A stretch of DNA of 64,000 bases from Ctenosaura bakeri. Its lineage: Eukaryota > Chordata > Lepidosauria > Squamata > Iguanidae. The position numbers and the translations under genes were made by a program. Shown piece after piece: positions 31,893 through 44,315 of this stretch (position 1 is the stretch's first letter; the number at the start of each line of letters is the position of its first letter). The notes under the pieces are model-generated. The model saw only the letters and a program-made list of their open reading frames with translations, did no database searches and was not told the DNA's origin. Where the stretch lies: the NCBI GenBank assembly GCA_948474755.1, contig CAOLHI010001037.1, positions 186,001 through 250,000 of the forward strand. Direction: 5' to 3'.

Positions 31893-33359
31893 GGTTTAGC
31901 GAGGATCTTTAACCCTGTGTCTACGGCTTCAGGTCAGAGAGCAGGCAAGCAAGGTTAAAAGTACAAAAATAACAGTTTTATTGAAAGATAAACAGTAAAT
32001 AAAGCAACACACACACTAACTAACTGGAAAGTAGAATGGGAGAGAGTAGGGATGGGTAATACGACACCTGGTCTCGTAGTCTTGGAGAGAAAGACGGGGT
32101 TCCGGGGAAGAAAGCTCAGCGTGGCTGGCTGAAGGGAGTTCCTTAGACACACCAGCAGCAAGGCGGGATGGAAGTCCAAAGTAGTCCGAAGACCGTTTGG
32201 AAATGAGGGGTTTTTATAGGGAAGTTTGTGCCTACCGGCTATGGCAAGCCAGGTGAGAACAAAGGGAGTTTTAGCACTGGACAAAGGATTTGGAAAGGTC
32301 AAGTTTGCATGATTGGATTTGCTCTTGGTGACAATAGCGTGGCCGGTACGTTGGTGGCCCAACATAAAGGAATGGCTCGGCTGAGAGCCGTGCAGCTATT
32401 GTGAGGTTTGCAGTTGGAAGTTCCCTGAAGCTACGAGCAAGGCTTGAGTTGCTGGCCTCAATAGGGTCTGGAATGCAAAACCATTAGCGGCCGCACTCTG
32501 TCTGTGCTTGTCCGGAGAACCTTGCAAACAGGTGGAGTGGGGTGGCTGGAAACAGTCAAGCTAAGGCTGAATTGTTTGATATCAGAATGATATCTGGGGT
32601 CCTCACCAACAGTGCCATAGCTGGAGTAACATTCCCAGACACATTTGGGGGGAATGAGGAAGCCAGCCTTATTGGTGGCTGCTCCCAAGCTTTGGAACAC
32701 CCATCCTAGGGAGGCTGGGACCACTCCCTTCTTCTTGTCCTTCCACCAGCAAGTGAAAATCTTTTTATTCCAACAGGCTTTTAGGAACTGACTGTAACCG
32801 TCCGTTAAAGTTATACTATTTTGTTCATTTTTACCTTCTATCCTTTGATAAATCTTAAAGGGTTTCCATTTTATAGGTTGTTTGCCTTTTAACAGTAACC
32901 TCTGTATATCATAATGGATGTTCTGGTATGTACTTTACTTCATTTTTGTTTTAATTTTCATAAACCACCTTCAGTTCCCGGAGAAAAGGCAGGATATAAA
33001 TCAATGAAATGATGATGATAGGATGATGGTGATAGGCAGCAGGAAATAGCCATTCGGTGTGTTCTTTTTGCATCTTTATCCGTACCAGGCATCCTACGGA
33101 AGTGGGAAAATGGAAAAACATTTTAATGGAAATCCTTTTTTAAAAAAACCAAAACAGCTTTGCTCTTATTCATTGGTTTTCATGCCTTCTCGCTATTTGC
33201 TCATTTCACGGTGTGAATTCACAACATTAGCACTGCTGGTGCTGTGAAATGCATTAATATGTGGATTCTCTCCCATTGTGTGTGTGTGTGTGTATGTGTA
33301 TTCAAGTTACCTGTTGACTTATAGAAATCCCATTAATTTCATAGGGGTTTCTTAGGTAA
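31893..33359. other. Intergenic, possible retroelement remains
   Basis: A reverse-strand AATAAA-like signal occurs near 31980-32000 and the region is repeat-like, but no coding part is recognised. No gene is seen. Confidence 0.3.
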
Positions 33360-33412
33360 GGAATACTCAAGGGTTGAGATGGTACCTAACACCAGGAAGG
33401 TTAAATCACATA

Positions 33413-33875
33413 GGCCATTTCCGCACTACACTCTTATAGCGTGATGATTCCACTTTCTTTTTTTTATTTATTTATTAAAAAAGAAAAATTAATACATTAG
33501 AAAACAAAATCATAGATCTATAAATTTTTCACATTTTTAAACTAAAAAAAAACACTTAACTTGTATATACATATCCTAATATATATCCATCACAATCCTT
33601 ATCCTTCCTCCCTCCCCTTGTTTGAACGACTTTTATCGATTTTATTTCTATATTGTGATCCCAAATAAAATGCACAAAAAAACAACAACAATTGCAACCA
33701 TTGCCTCTACCTCCTGTTAGATTAACATAACCGTACTCTTTCCTCTTATCTGATGATTCCACTTTCAACAACCTATGGAATCCGACTGGCCCCTCCCAAA
33801 ACTGCAAACCCCAGGATTCCATAGGATGTTGAAAGTGGAATAATCGTACTATAAGAGTGTAGTGCGGAAATGGCC
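33413..33875. mobile_element. Palindromic foldback MITE, copy 19, itself interrupted
   Basis: The left end GGCCATTTCC is at 33413 and the right end GGAAATGGCC at 33875. The element sits inside the L1 and carries another retroinsert at 33458-33750. Confidence 0.92.
33458..33750 (-). mobile_element. Retroposed LINE tail inside the MITE, 16-bp TSD
   Basis: TGATGATTCCACTTTC is duplicated at 33442-33457 and 33751-33766. The insert begins with T-rich sequence, so its A tail points left. No coding portion is left. Confidence 0.85.
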
Positions 33876-34785
33876 AAAGATAAGAATTATTCAAGGTTGT
33901 GTTGGAGGGACTGTCAAGAAATTGGTACTTATATTCATATGTGGTGGAGCTGTGAATGTGTACAGAAATTTTGGCAAATGGTGTTTAAAGAGATAACAGA
34001 AATTGATTTAGAAATATGTCCTAGTATAGCATTGTTATCCATATATGATAAGATTAATTGTACCCAGTCAATGGAGGAATGAATTACAAATGTATTCACT
34101 GCAGCAAGGTTATATCAAGAAAATGAAAAACTCAAGGAGATTTTCAAATAGAGGATTGGTATAAAGAAGTGTGGAAAATCACGATTAATGATAATATATG
34201 GAATTAAGGTAAAAAAAGAAATAATGAAAGGGAGTGATTTTGATGCAATATGGAAGATTATTTGTGGAAAAGGTGTTAGTCAAAGAGGAAGGTGTCACAC
34301 CTCCGCAAGAAGAGTTACAATTTTGGAAGGTGGACTAATTCGAGGTCTAATTGGCTCTGGGGATGGGGTACACTTAGGAATAGGAATAGGTTAAATTTAG
34401 TTTGGAAAGGATAGAAATAAGAATGAAATTACTAATAGTACATTTTGAAAATGTTAGTTATAGGAATAATTAATAACAACGGGTATAATGGGAATGATAT
34501 AATCAAAATATATAATCAGTCTGAGTTATAATACATTGAATAAGTAATATTATGTAAATGGATTTGGAGATAAATAGAAATGTAAGCATTTTTTGGTAAT
34601 TTTTCCCTTCACTTTTATGTTTGTCATGTTATGTATCTTTTTTTGTTGTTTATTTGCTTTATAATATAATAATAAAAAATAAAAAAGGAATACTCAAGGG
34701 TTGGTTTTGCCAGTTCCTTCCTCTGAAATACCTGGTGCACTTCGGCAGTCTCCCATCCAAGTACTAACCAGGGCTGACCCTGCTG

Positions 34786-34880
34786 GTCCCATGTCAGCAG
34801 GACAGTGAATCCACACTGGGTTTTATTCTAGACTTTAAATGAGACATTCGAGGTGCAAAAGCTATTTTGAAGAGAGGACT
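34786..34880. repeat. Repeat B, one arm
   Basis: CCCATGTCAGCAGGACAGTG and AATCCACACTGGG match the left arm at 29120. Confidence 0.5.
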
Positions 34881-34884
34881 TGGC

Positions 34885-34985
34885 TTCAGAGAAGGCAATG
34901 ACGGCAAACCTCTTTTGAACAAACCTTGGAGAAAAACAGGGTTGACATAAGTCATAAATGACTTGAAGACACACAGTAACAGATG
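34885..34985 (+). mobile_element. tRNA-derived SINE, 3' part
   Basis: AGAGAAGGCAATGACGG, CAAACCTC and AAATGACTTGAAGACACAC are the SINE tail body. Confidence 0.6.
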
Positions 34986-35260
34986 GATGACAATTTAATT
35001 TTAATTCAGTTTCAATAAGAATTTTCCCCAGTTTGCAAATGTCACCGTATTATGCAATGAAATTTGAGATTTTTCCAAAAGCGAAAGATAACTCTCACAT
35101 TTACAAGAAGGGACCATTCTGCCTAAAAAGCCTGTGGTTATTTTGCAGGAAAAAAATCCTTTGCTGGACAACACCATTTTAATGGATGCTTGTGCTGCAG
35201 GAGAGGGGCTAAATACCCTAAAAGTAATAGATCCTGTCTGATCTTGTAAGGTATGCTTGA

Positions 35261-35348
35261 GGCCCCTCCCGAAACTGCAAACCCCAGGATTCCATAGGAG
35301 GTTGAAGGTGGAATAATAGCCCTATAACAGTCTAGTGCAGAAATGGCT
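35261..35348. mobile_element. Foldback MITE, right arm only (copy 20)
   Basis: GGCCCCTCCCGAAACTGC through GAAATGGC without a left arm. Confidence 0.85.
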
Positions 35349-35482
35349 GAAGTATCCAGAAAATATAAAAACCAATGTATCCCTGGTCAAAAGAGATTTC
35401 AGGAAAACTAATCAGTCCTTCAATGTTTTATTCAGGAATGAAAAGACTATGGGGCAATCTATAAGTGGGAATACCAACTTCT

Positions 35483-36036
35483 TCTTTTTTTTTTATAATA
35501 TCGTTTTATTAAAGTTTCACAATTAAAACAACCATTTATCATTGCTATTTCACATGAATTATTTCTTGAATCTTCCAAACTGATCTAGACTTCATTTCCA
35601 AAATCTCTTAATATTGTTATATCATTGTACTGCATTTTTCAGCCATTTTACACGTTAGTACGTAGCATTTCCATTTCCATATTCCTGCTTCATGATATCT
35701 GCCGTAATCATCACAATGAAATTTTTCCACCTATTACCATGAATTATAGACTTCTATCAAAGGTCACCCGGCAATCACCTACAATTTGCCATTCTTTCTA
35801 AATTTCATCATCTGATTTCCCTTTCAGTCTTTGAGAGACTATGTCAGCGTTTTTATTTTCAATCAAGATTCCCCACCATTGTTCTATTGTAGGTATTTGC
35901 TGTGTTTTCCATACCTTAGCGTATTCAATACGTGCAGTTGTTATCATATATAATAATATTCTCCAATATTTCTTTATATTCATACCGTCTACTAAATCTG
36001 TCATATTTAACAAATACAATTCAGGAGTCATAGGAA
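35483..36036 (-). mobile_element. L1 LINE 3' end, antisense, 15-bp TSD
   Basis: GGAATACCAACTTCT is repeated at 35468-35482 and 36037-36051. The reverse strand encodes TPELYLLNMTDL and RILLYMITTARIEYAKVW, the L1 ORF2 C-terminus. Confidence 0.92.
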
Positions 36037-36051
36037 GGAATACCAACTTCT

Positions 36052-36605
36052 AACTGGTAGAACATTAGAGACAATAAGGAAGGGTGCTTTTCTGTTAGGG
36101 TATGCACCTCAGAGCATGTGCAGAGTGCTAATCAGGAAGTGACACCCAGCTGCAGCCAGTTGCTCCAGACAGGAAAACAAAAGCCTTGCAGACTCAAAAC
36201 AGTAAGTCTTAGCGGTGTTTATTCAACAGAGCACATAAGAGAAAAGTTCGGGCTTCTAGCGGCATGCCAAGAGGCATAAAACAATCAGGCACTATAACCG
36301 GCAGAATGGAAAACAGACTGACAGCATGTCCAGATGCAATCTAAAGAACGGCCCTTACAGCAGCATGACTAGATGCAATTGAACCGAAGGTAAATTACAT
36401 GGTCACTCCTAAGCCTTTTCAAGGGCTTAACCACACCCCGGTCCAAATGGGGTGACCCAATTGCATTCGCAGCAATCCACCTCCTCATGTTGGGTACTCC
36501 ATGATGATGCAAGACCTTTCAAGGCAGGCTAGCCAAAACATCCCTTCACAGCTGCCTCATTCTTTCGTCCACGTAGAAAAACCTTTCCTGGTCAAACCGC
36601 ACTCA
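36052..36605. other. Intergenic, possible antisense LTR
   Basis: A TGTTAGGG start at 36093 and a reverse-strand AATAAACACC hint at a solo LTR, but the other end and a duplication were not found. Confidence 0.25.
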
Positions 36606-36785
36606 GGCCACTTCCGCACTAGACTGTTATAGCGCTATGATTCCACTTTCAACATCCTATGGAATCCTGGGGTTTGCAGTTTCGGGAGGGGCCGGTTGGC
36701 CCCTCTGTAAACTGCAAACCCGAGGATTCCATAGGATGTTGAAAGTGGAATCATAGCGCTATAACAGTCTGGTGCGGAAATGGCC
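36606..36785. mobile_element. Palindromic foldback MITE, copy 21, TSD TCA
   Basis: Complete near-perfect palindrome with a CCGGTTGG centre. TCA flanks both ends. Confidence 0.95.
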
Positions 36786-37230
36786 TCACACTTTGAATGC
36801 CCTGGCATTTTCTGCTGCTCTTTACAGGTTTCCCCCACTTATGTGACAGGTTAGGGAATAGAACAGCATCAGAACACAGAACTGGTTGAAAAGCGGACAC
36901 CATGTGCTGTGCTATAGGGAGCGTGAAGGACTTAACAGAGGCTCACTTGGCACGGATCACGTGTGCGCTGCTTGCAAAGTCTCTCAGCCAGCTTATGGCC
37001 TCACCTCTCTTCCCAGCTCACTTTGGAAGCAGCACACATGGGCAAAGGGTTGTATGTGAGAATAAAATAAAATAAAAATATAATGGGGAAAAAAATGAGC
37101 TTCCAAAGGCAAGAAAAACTGATGAAAGAGTGGAACCCCTGTTGAATTAATGGGACTTGCCCTTAATTTGGAAGGGTCAAAGAGCAAGTTGTCAAATAAT
37201 GGGGAGTCAAAAGGTGGGGGCTTCCTTAAA

Positions 37231-37231
<1 letters not shown>
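36786..37231. other. Intergenic, nothing recognised
   Basis: No gene. A GAATTAATGGGACTTGCCC block near 37143 may belong to repeat C. Confidence 0.3.
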
Positions 37232-37279
<48 letters not shown>

Positions 37280-37297
37280 TTCTTTCTTTCTTTCTTT
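37232..37297. repeat. (CTTT)n microsatellite
   Basis: About 16 CTTT units with one missing base. Confidence 0.95.
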
Positions 37298-37540
37298 ACA
37301 CATATATAATACATACATATAATGAGAAAATTGGATTTATGATAGAATTAGACAAGAAACTTGAAAATGTTCAAGGATCTTTAATTATATAGCTTATGAA
37401 ATTACCAATGACACTCAGGGGAAAGTTTTATTTTAATCTTTTTGATGTACTTGTATATGTTTACTGACTTTGGTTCCTTTTCTTTCTTTTTCTTCATTTT
37501 TCTTATTTTTACAAATTAAGTAAGTTTCATTATTGTTAAC

Positions 37541-37587
<47 letters not shown>

Positions 37588-37599
37588 CAATATATATAA

Positions 37600-37790
37600 T
37601 TCAGTTTTAGAACTTTTATTCTTTTTTTCCCATAAATTGGATCAGAATCAAGAATAAATTACCTTTATATAGGAAACCCCCATCATATATATATATATAT
37701 AATGGAGGTTTCCTATATAAAGGCAATTTATTCTTGATTCTGATCCAATTCATGGGAAAAGAAAGAATAAAAGTTCTAAAACTGAATCAT
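37600..37790. repeat. AT-rich long hairpin
   Basis: The left arm (about 37602-37685) from TTCAGTTTTAGAAC to TATAGGAAACCCC is repeated inverted in the right arm (about 37704-37788), ending GTTCTAAAACTGAA. An (AT)n loop separates them. (AT)n also precedes it at 37546-37582. Confidence 0.9.
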
Positions 37791-38734
37791 AAGTCAGCTC
37801 ACAACCAAAATGGAATATCTGGTTTAGCAGGGAAAAACTTGTCTCTAAGGCTATATTATGCAAAATTCTCAAGGTTTGGTAACAGCGAGGAAGAGCATGT
37901 TAGTTACAGAAAAGGGAGAGAAGAATCACCATCATATGACAGTTTGTTAAATAAATTAAAAAGAAAATCCCTCCCTGCATTAGCTGAGTGTGGTCTATTC
38001 CAGTTTGGCCCAAGGGTTCTGCCTCTTTTTTCTTTTTGTTTATTCTGAGTTCCAAGCCGCATCCCAATTTAAAACACAGCAGCCCTTCACAGGAGACGAG
38101 AGGCGCCTTTATGATCCAAATGACTCGTGATAATGATCTGTTTTTAAAATTAAATCTTATTTTCTTTTGCATAGGTTTGCAGCTCCCTTTGCCTTGTTGG
38201 GGGAATTTCAGGTGGTTTTTCAGGTGGCATTTTCAGGTGGTTTGAAACAGATCGTCATCTCAGCAGATTTCAGACTTCTAACTAGAGCTTGGAAAAGTTA
38301 GGAGAGGTTAGGACTGCGACACCCAGAATCCTCCAGCCTGGAGGACTCTGGGAATTGTCACAAAAGGGCCTTTTTTTCAAGCTTGACTTCTAATAGTTTA
38401 ACCATTTTTCCACCTACAGTAGACTGCTGAAGCAAAGAAAATCTAATGCCAGGAGCAGACCTGAAATGACCACAGGTTCCATTACATTTCTGATCCCAGC
38501 AGCAAAATTTTGGTTTTAAAAGATGCTCCAATACACCTCAGCATTTAATTCTGAGTGATAGGACTTCTATATGTATTTAGCAGATCTTGGCTTTCAATAA
38601 ACACATACTGCAAACATCAGCCCTGGCAAGTTTGCGTCTGCTCAGCAATAACATAGTGTTGGAGTCGAGGTCAAAGCATCCGGATATTTTGATTAGGCAT
38701 TTGAATTGATTAGCATTAACGGCATGTACCGCTG
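37791..38734. other. Intergenic, nothing firm
   Basis: AT-rich. Open frames of about 100 codons in both strands match no family I know. Confidence 0.3.
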
Positions 38735-40066
38735 TCATGTGCCTTTCCTCCTAGAGCAAATCATTAAACAGTCAGTTTGTAATTACTTAGGAAGGAATGC
38801 CGTAATCACTAAAAGCCAGCATGGATTTCTCAGAAGTAAGTCATGCCAGACTAATCTTATCTCTTTTTATGATAGGGCTACAAGCTTGATAGACAAAGGG
38901 AATGCTGTAGATGTAGTATATCTTGACCTCAGTAAGGCCTTTGACAAAGTTCCACATGACATTCTTGCAAAGAAGCTAGTAAAATTTGGGCTGGACAGGG
39001 CTACTGTTAGGTGGATTTGTAATTGGTTGACCGACCGCACCCAAAGGGTGATCACCAATGGCAGCTTTTCATCCTGGAGAGAGGTGACTAGTGGGGTGCC
39101 ACAGGGTTTTGTCCTGGGCCCAGGGTTACTCAACATCTTCAATGACTTGGATGAAGGAGTGGAGGGCATGCTGATCAAATCTGCAGATGATACCAAACTG
39201 GGAGGGGTTGCTAACACACCAGAGGATAGGATCAAATTTCAGTACGACCTTAACAGATTGAAGAGCTGGGCCAAGGCGAACAAAATGAATTTCAACAGAG
39301 AGAAATGTAGGGTCCTGCACTTGGGCAGAAAAAATGGAAGTCACAAGTATAGGATGGGGGATGTGTGGCTGGATAGCAATATATGTGAAAAAGATCTAGG
39401 AGTCTTGGTAGATCACAAGCTGAACATGAGTCAGCAGTGTGACGTGGCAGCCAAGAAAGCCAAAGCAATTCTTGGTTGCATCAATAGGAGTATGGTGTCT
39501 AGATCGAGGGAGGTAATGATACCACTCTATTCTGCATTGGTTAGACCTCATTTGGAATCCTGGTCCAGTCTGGGCACCTCAATTCAAGAAGGATGTCAAC
39601 AAGTTGGAGCGTGTCCAGAGGAGGGCGACCAAAATGGTGAAGGGTCTGGAAGCCATGAAGCCCTATGAGGAACGGTTTAGGGAGCTGGGTATGTGTAGTC
39701 TGCAGAAGAGAAGGTTAAGAGGGGACATGATAACCATGTTTAAATATTTGAAGGGATGTCATGTTGAGGAGGGAGCAAACTTGTTCTCTACTGCTCCAGA
39801 GACCAGGACAAGGAGCAATGGATTCAAGCTGCAGGAAAGGAGATTCCACTTGAACCTCAGGAAGAACTTTCTGACAGTCAGAGCTGTCCAGCAGTGGAGT
39901 CTGCTACCTCAATGGAGTGTGGTGGAGTCTCCTCCTTCTTTGGAGGTTTTTAAGCAGAGGCTGGATGGGCATCTGTCGGGAGTGCTTTGATGGGTGTTCC
40001 TGCATGGCAGGGGGTTGGACTGGATGGCTCCTGGGATCTCTTCCAACTCTATGATTCTATGATTCT
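38735..40066 (+). mobile_element. CR1 LINE, sense, 5'-truncated, degraded
   Basis: It reaches further 5' than the other copies (KSQHGFLRSKSCQTNL, then [11 protein letters not shown]). The catalytic FADD is changed to SADD, a small deletion shortens INDLDEG, and a frameshift near 39568 moves the rest to another frame. It is dead. Confidence 0.92.
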
Positions 40067-40337
40067 CTCAGAGGCCCTGCTCTCTTCCTCACCTGGACAA
40101 GCATATCAGGTGGAAACACAAGATAGGGCTTTTTCGGTGGCTGCCCCCCAGCTTCTGGAATTCTCCTCGTAGGAAGACTACAATGGTGCCTTCTTTAATC
40201 TCCTTCCATTGACAGGAAAAGACTTTGTTATTCTGATATACTTTTGAAAATGGAATGTTTTACAAGAGAAAAAGGCTTTTGAGAAGGGGCTGTGCTGTCT
40301 TCAATTGTACAGGGATTCACACTTACCCCCAGTCTTA

Positions 40338-40534
40338 GGCCATTTCTGCACTCCACTGTTAGAGTGCTTTTATTCCACTTTCAACATCCAGTGGAATTCT
40401 GTGGTTTGTAATCTACTGAGGCCAAAGAGCTCTCTGGCTGAGAATTATAAATGCCCCTCCCTAAACTGCAAACCCCAGAATTCCACAGGATGTGTAAAGT
40501 GGCATAATAGCACTATAAAAGTGGGAAAATGGCC
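40338..40534. mobile_element. Palindromic foldback MITE, copy 22, TSD TTA
   Basis: Long-centre variant (CCAAAGAGCTCTCTGGC). TTA is present directly outside both ends. Confidence 0.92.
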
Positions 40535-41417
40535 TTACTTTCCATGTCTTCAGTTACCTACAGTCAACCTTTTCTTTCCAAGAGTGACCATCTTCCCTTC
40601 CACAATATATCACTGTAAGCTACCTCTGTTGTAATGCAAAGCATCTGGAACAGCTTGGACTTGAATGGGCAATTAGGAGTCATTAGTCTTGCCAAAGGCC
40701 CGCTTGCTAAATGAGATTAAAGCTTCCACAACAAGTTTTCTTGATAAGCATCAGGAGAGCTACCTGGATTTTGAGGGGAATTTCCCAAGGACAGGACATG
40801 ACGGTGTCAACTGTTAAGATCACCCGACACTTCAAAGTTTACCGTCACATCCTTGTTGCCCAAACTTGATCTGCACAATTCATATCTTGCTGCTGGAATA
40901 GATCAAAACCCATCTTTCCCTTCCAACATTGGCCAGCTGGAAGGCCAGGGAAACTCACAAAGAAGACCTGAGGGTGAGAGAAAGCTACCTGTTCTCGCTT
41001 ATCCCCTGTGTCCGGTAACACCAGATGTAACGGCCATGAACATGGATGTTCTGTTTGAGTGTCAATACAGTCAACCTTCTGTATCCATGGGTTCTATATC
41101 TAGAGAGTCAACCAATCATGGCTCAAAAAATTAAAAAAATAAACACAATCCAAAAAGCAAAGCTTGATTTTGCTGTATGCCAAGTCCTCAGCTGATATGT
41201 AAGCATACCCTGCTGTAGCCTCCCACCATTTCACACTCGTTTGCCATTTTATATGAGGGACACCATTTTACTACACCATTGTATATAATGCGATGTGAGT
41301 GTGATAGATGACGGCTCTGAGGCCAATGAGCGATTCTTTGTGCCGGAAACAGAGCCACTGATAGACCAAACTATCTTGGAAACACCCCCCATCAGCTGAA
41401 AGACAAGCTGAGACAGA
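40535..41417. other. Intergenic, with a mariner-like fragment
   Basis: CAGTCAACCTTCTGTATCC near 41069 and TCAACCAATCATGGC resemble one end of a Tigger-like element. No gene is seen. Confidence 0.35.
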
Positions 41418-41959
41418 GGCCCTTTTCACACGGACTTTCTGTCGCACAACAGCCCCGTGAGCCTCGCGGGAGTGGGAGCGTCGCTCTGCACGACGCACTC
41501 CCACTTCCGCCACGCTCACGGGGCTGCAGCGGCGTGATCGCGGGTTTTTTGATTTTCGCCTCAAAGCGAAAATCACCCGCGCTTGCACAACGCTTCCGGC
41601 GCCCAGGCGCACTTACCTCCTGTGCGGAGCGTCGGGGAGGCGGCCGGGTCGCGCTTCCTTCCCTCCGTCCCTGCGGAAGGAAGGGGCGGGGCGGGGCGCT
41701 AGCGCGATGGACGCGACACCTCCTGCTTCGCGCGCGCGCGGGGGGGACGGACGCGACACCTCCTTCTTGGCGCGAGAGGGGGGGACGGACACGAGAGCCT
41801 CCTGCTTCGCCCGGGGGGAGGGCAGCTCACTCGAGAAGCCTCCTCCGGTGCCGCTTCCCCCCTCGTTCCTTCACCTGCGGAAGGAAGGAGGAGGGAAGCG
41901 GCAGCCTCCCGGAGGAGCCTTCTCACGCGAGCCGCCTCCACCGCTCGCGCGAGAAGCCT
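41418..41959. mobile_element. GC-rich transposon E1, right end lost
   Basis: The left end GGCCCTTTTCACACGG and subterminal palindrome (CCCCGTGAGC and GCTCACGGGG) match element E4 at 49662. The interior has several GGGACGGACGCGACA-like units. Long frames exist only because of low stop density at high GC. No right terminus is seen. Confidence 0.8.
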
Positions 41960-42496
41960 CAATGCAACCGGTGCCAGTGGGAGAGGGGACCAGCAATGAT
42001 ATAGAGGAATTAGATCCAAATTTGCCTCCAGCTTCCAATCACGGAGGAGACAGAAACGAGCAGTTCAAAGGGCAGCTGTTTTGGCAAGATTGAGAAAACA
42101 GAACAATGATGAGTAACACCTGTTTCTGTCAGCTATATAAGTCTGTCGGTGTGGCTTGCTGTTTGCTCGTAGCAAATCGCTACTCAACCACCCACAACCT
42201 TTGTGTTCCAGCTCTCTTGACCCTTTCGGATGGACTTTCGGCATTCCGGACCTTTTGGATTTGACCTTGACTTTGGCTTGGCTCAGCGTTTTTCCTTGAT
42301 TGTTTGCATTGGACACCCCCCATTGCCTCCTCCTTTTTGGGCAAGTACTATTGCCTTACTTCCCTTGCTGGCAGAAAGGCACGGGCAGGGAGTTGAACTC
42401 TGACATTGAGTATCCTTGGATTTTGGTATATATGGAGGGTCTTGGAACCAAACCCCAACAAAAACCAAAAGCCCACTATTTTTGCTGTTAATACCT
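41960..42496 (+). mobile_element. Possible LTR retroelement fragment
   Basis: A short open tail stops at 42093. It is followed by CTATATAAGTC (TATA-like) and an LTR-like text. The class is uncertain and the boundaries are not fixed. Confidence 0.3.
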
Positions 42497-42928
42497 GGCC
42501 CTTTTCACACCTTACCTTCATTGCAGCAGTGGGGAGCGGCACTCGTGTGAGCAGCCGCTCATGCAAGCCGCTCACGACAGCCCTCTGCCTCCCGCTTTGG
42601 CTTCCTGTTAGTGTGACCGCCGCACTAGCGCCCCTTCCTTCCTTCTGCAGCGCAGTCTGGGAGCTGTAGGCTGCACTGGGGAAAGGAAGTGTGACCTGCC
42701 CAGCTCGCTGAAGCACCGCATGCAGGTAAGTGCGCGAGGGCGCCGCGAGCATTGCGTGAGCACACAGTATTTCCAGCTTACAGCCGAAAATCAAAAAATG
42801 CACGCGTGCCCCGCTTTAGCCTTGTGAATGTCGCACAAGTGGGAGTGCGTTGTACAGAGTGATGGTCCCATTCATGCAACGTTCAAGGGGTGCTCTTACA
42901 AAAAAAAAAAATGCATGCGAAAAGGGCC
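42497..42928. mobile_element. GC-rich transposon E2, 432 bp, TSD CCT
   Basis: The left end is GGCCCTTTTCACACC and the right end GCGAAAAGGGCC, with CCT outside both. The interior differs from E1 and E4 but shares GCAGCGCAGTCTGGGAGC with E3. Confidence 0.85.
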
Positions 42929-43899
42929 CCTGCCTTTCCTTTGGGAAGGAATCATGAAGAAGAACAGTATACCTACCTGTGTCAGGTGGGCAGACTTGAT
43001 CCATAATTGAACTGGGAGGAGTTTGGATTCAGGCTAGCTTCAGTGAATGAACAAGTTCTGCAGGCGAGCTGCATCCATTACGACGTGTCCTTGGAATTCT
43101 TGGCTTCCCACTAATGTAGCTGTTTGTATAATGCAAGGAGCTTCTCAAATACTCAGGAGTTGCTTAATCTGGGGCGGTATTGATGGTGATGACTGTGGCT
43201 AAGCCTGTTGATCAACCTTTTTGCATCCCCAAAATGGATGTTTTGGGGGATGAAGGCTGAGGTCACAGAACACAGCAGGTAACATTTGGAGAAATCATAT
43301 TTACGATAGGAATTTCCCACTTTTGAGTTGGTCATTTATACACTCTGGCTAGAATCCTGTTGGGGTCTTAGAGGAATGTAAATCTTTTTTTAGAATTCAT
43401 TTTTGCAGGCAAGAACAAAGAATTTTAGCATTTTTTTCTCCTTCCTGAAAGAAAGTCATCAACATTTTTAGAGTTTTCAACAACCGTTCACAGTTCAGAA
43501 TATATTCTGTGGGGGAAAAAAATACAGTTCTTTTGCACAGAAAATGGCATTTTCTACAAATGATGTGTCCTGTATGAAAAATATTGCTTTTCTGCATTTT
43601 TTATATTTATTTTGATTTTATTTTATTTTATTTTTGCATAGGAGCTTTGCTTTCTGCTGAGAAAATTGCATTTTCTGTGCAGAAAATAACATTTCCTGAG
43701 CAGAAAATAGCATTTTCATACAGAGAATGCTGTTCTCTGTGGATGCAATTTGTTTTCTGCACAAAAGCCCAACAGTTGGTTGGTTGGCTGTTGTTGCTTT
43801 TTTAATATAGAGTAAGTCCTGAGCTATGATCAGTGGCCACAAAAATGCAGTTCAGAGGAATCCGCCATGACCATTCTAAAATTAGTTTGGTTAATACAA
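42929..43899. other. Intergenic, nothing recognised
   Basis: Near 43540-43760 a loosely repeated CAGAAAATAGCATTTTC unit gives a degenerate tandem array. No gene. Confidence 0.35.
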
Positions 43900-44315
43900 A
43901 AACTGAAAGCCTGTGCAGTGCAGTTGTTTGACCGCTGGATTATGACACTGGAGACCCAAGACCATTTCCGCACTAGACTGTTATAGCGCTATTACTCCAC
44001 TTTCAACATCCTATGGAATCCTGAGGTTTGCAGTTTAGGGAGAGGCTTCAAAGGCCCCTCCCTAAACTGCAAACTCCAGGATTCCATAGGATGTTGAAAG
44101 CAGAATAATAGCGCTATAACAGGCTAGTGTGGAAATGGCCCAAGGTTCGAGTCCCTACTCAGCCATGAAACCCTACTGGGTGACCTTGGGCAAGTCACAT
44201 CCTCTCAGCCTCAGAGGAAGGCAAAGGCAAACTCTGAACAAATCTTGCCAAGAAAACCCTGCAATAGGGTTGCCATAAGTTGGAAATGACTTGAAAGCAC
44301 ACAACAACAAATAAA
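43900..44315 (+). mobile_element. tRNA-derived SINE interrupted by a MITE
   Basis: The head GCAGTTGTTTGACCGC, GAGACCCAAG, then MITE copy 23, then CAAGGTTCGAGTCCC (B box), the body GGGTGACCTTGGGC and the tail ACACAACAACAAATAAA. Confidence 0.85.
43960..44140. mobile_element. Palindromic foldback MITE, copy 23, TSD CAA
   Basis: CAA precedes GACCATTTCC and follows GGAAATGGCC. Joining the SINE halves with a single CAA restores the expected tRNA-like CCCAAGGTTCGAG. Confidence 0.94.

Larger units (their letters stand above)
33377..34686 (+). mobile_element. L1 LINE 3' end, sense, 17-bp TSD, interrupted by a MITE
   Basis: GGAATACTCAAGGGTTG flanks it at 33360-33376 and 34687-34703. Coding resumes across the MITE: RWYLTPGRLNHI before and AKDKNYSRLCWR after, then the zinc-knuckle-like CW..C..IHMWWSC of L1 ORF2. 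It ends in an A-rich tail. Confidence 0.92.

Noticed and set aside
41534..42093. Long open frames in the GC-rich block (over 100 codons in several frames)
   Set aside because: They lie in a transposon-like GC-rich element where stops are rare, overlap in all frames, and have Arg/Pro/Gly-rich composition without any domain.
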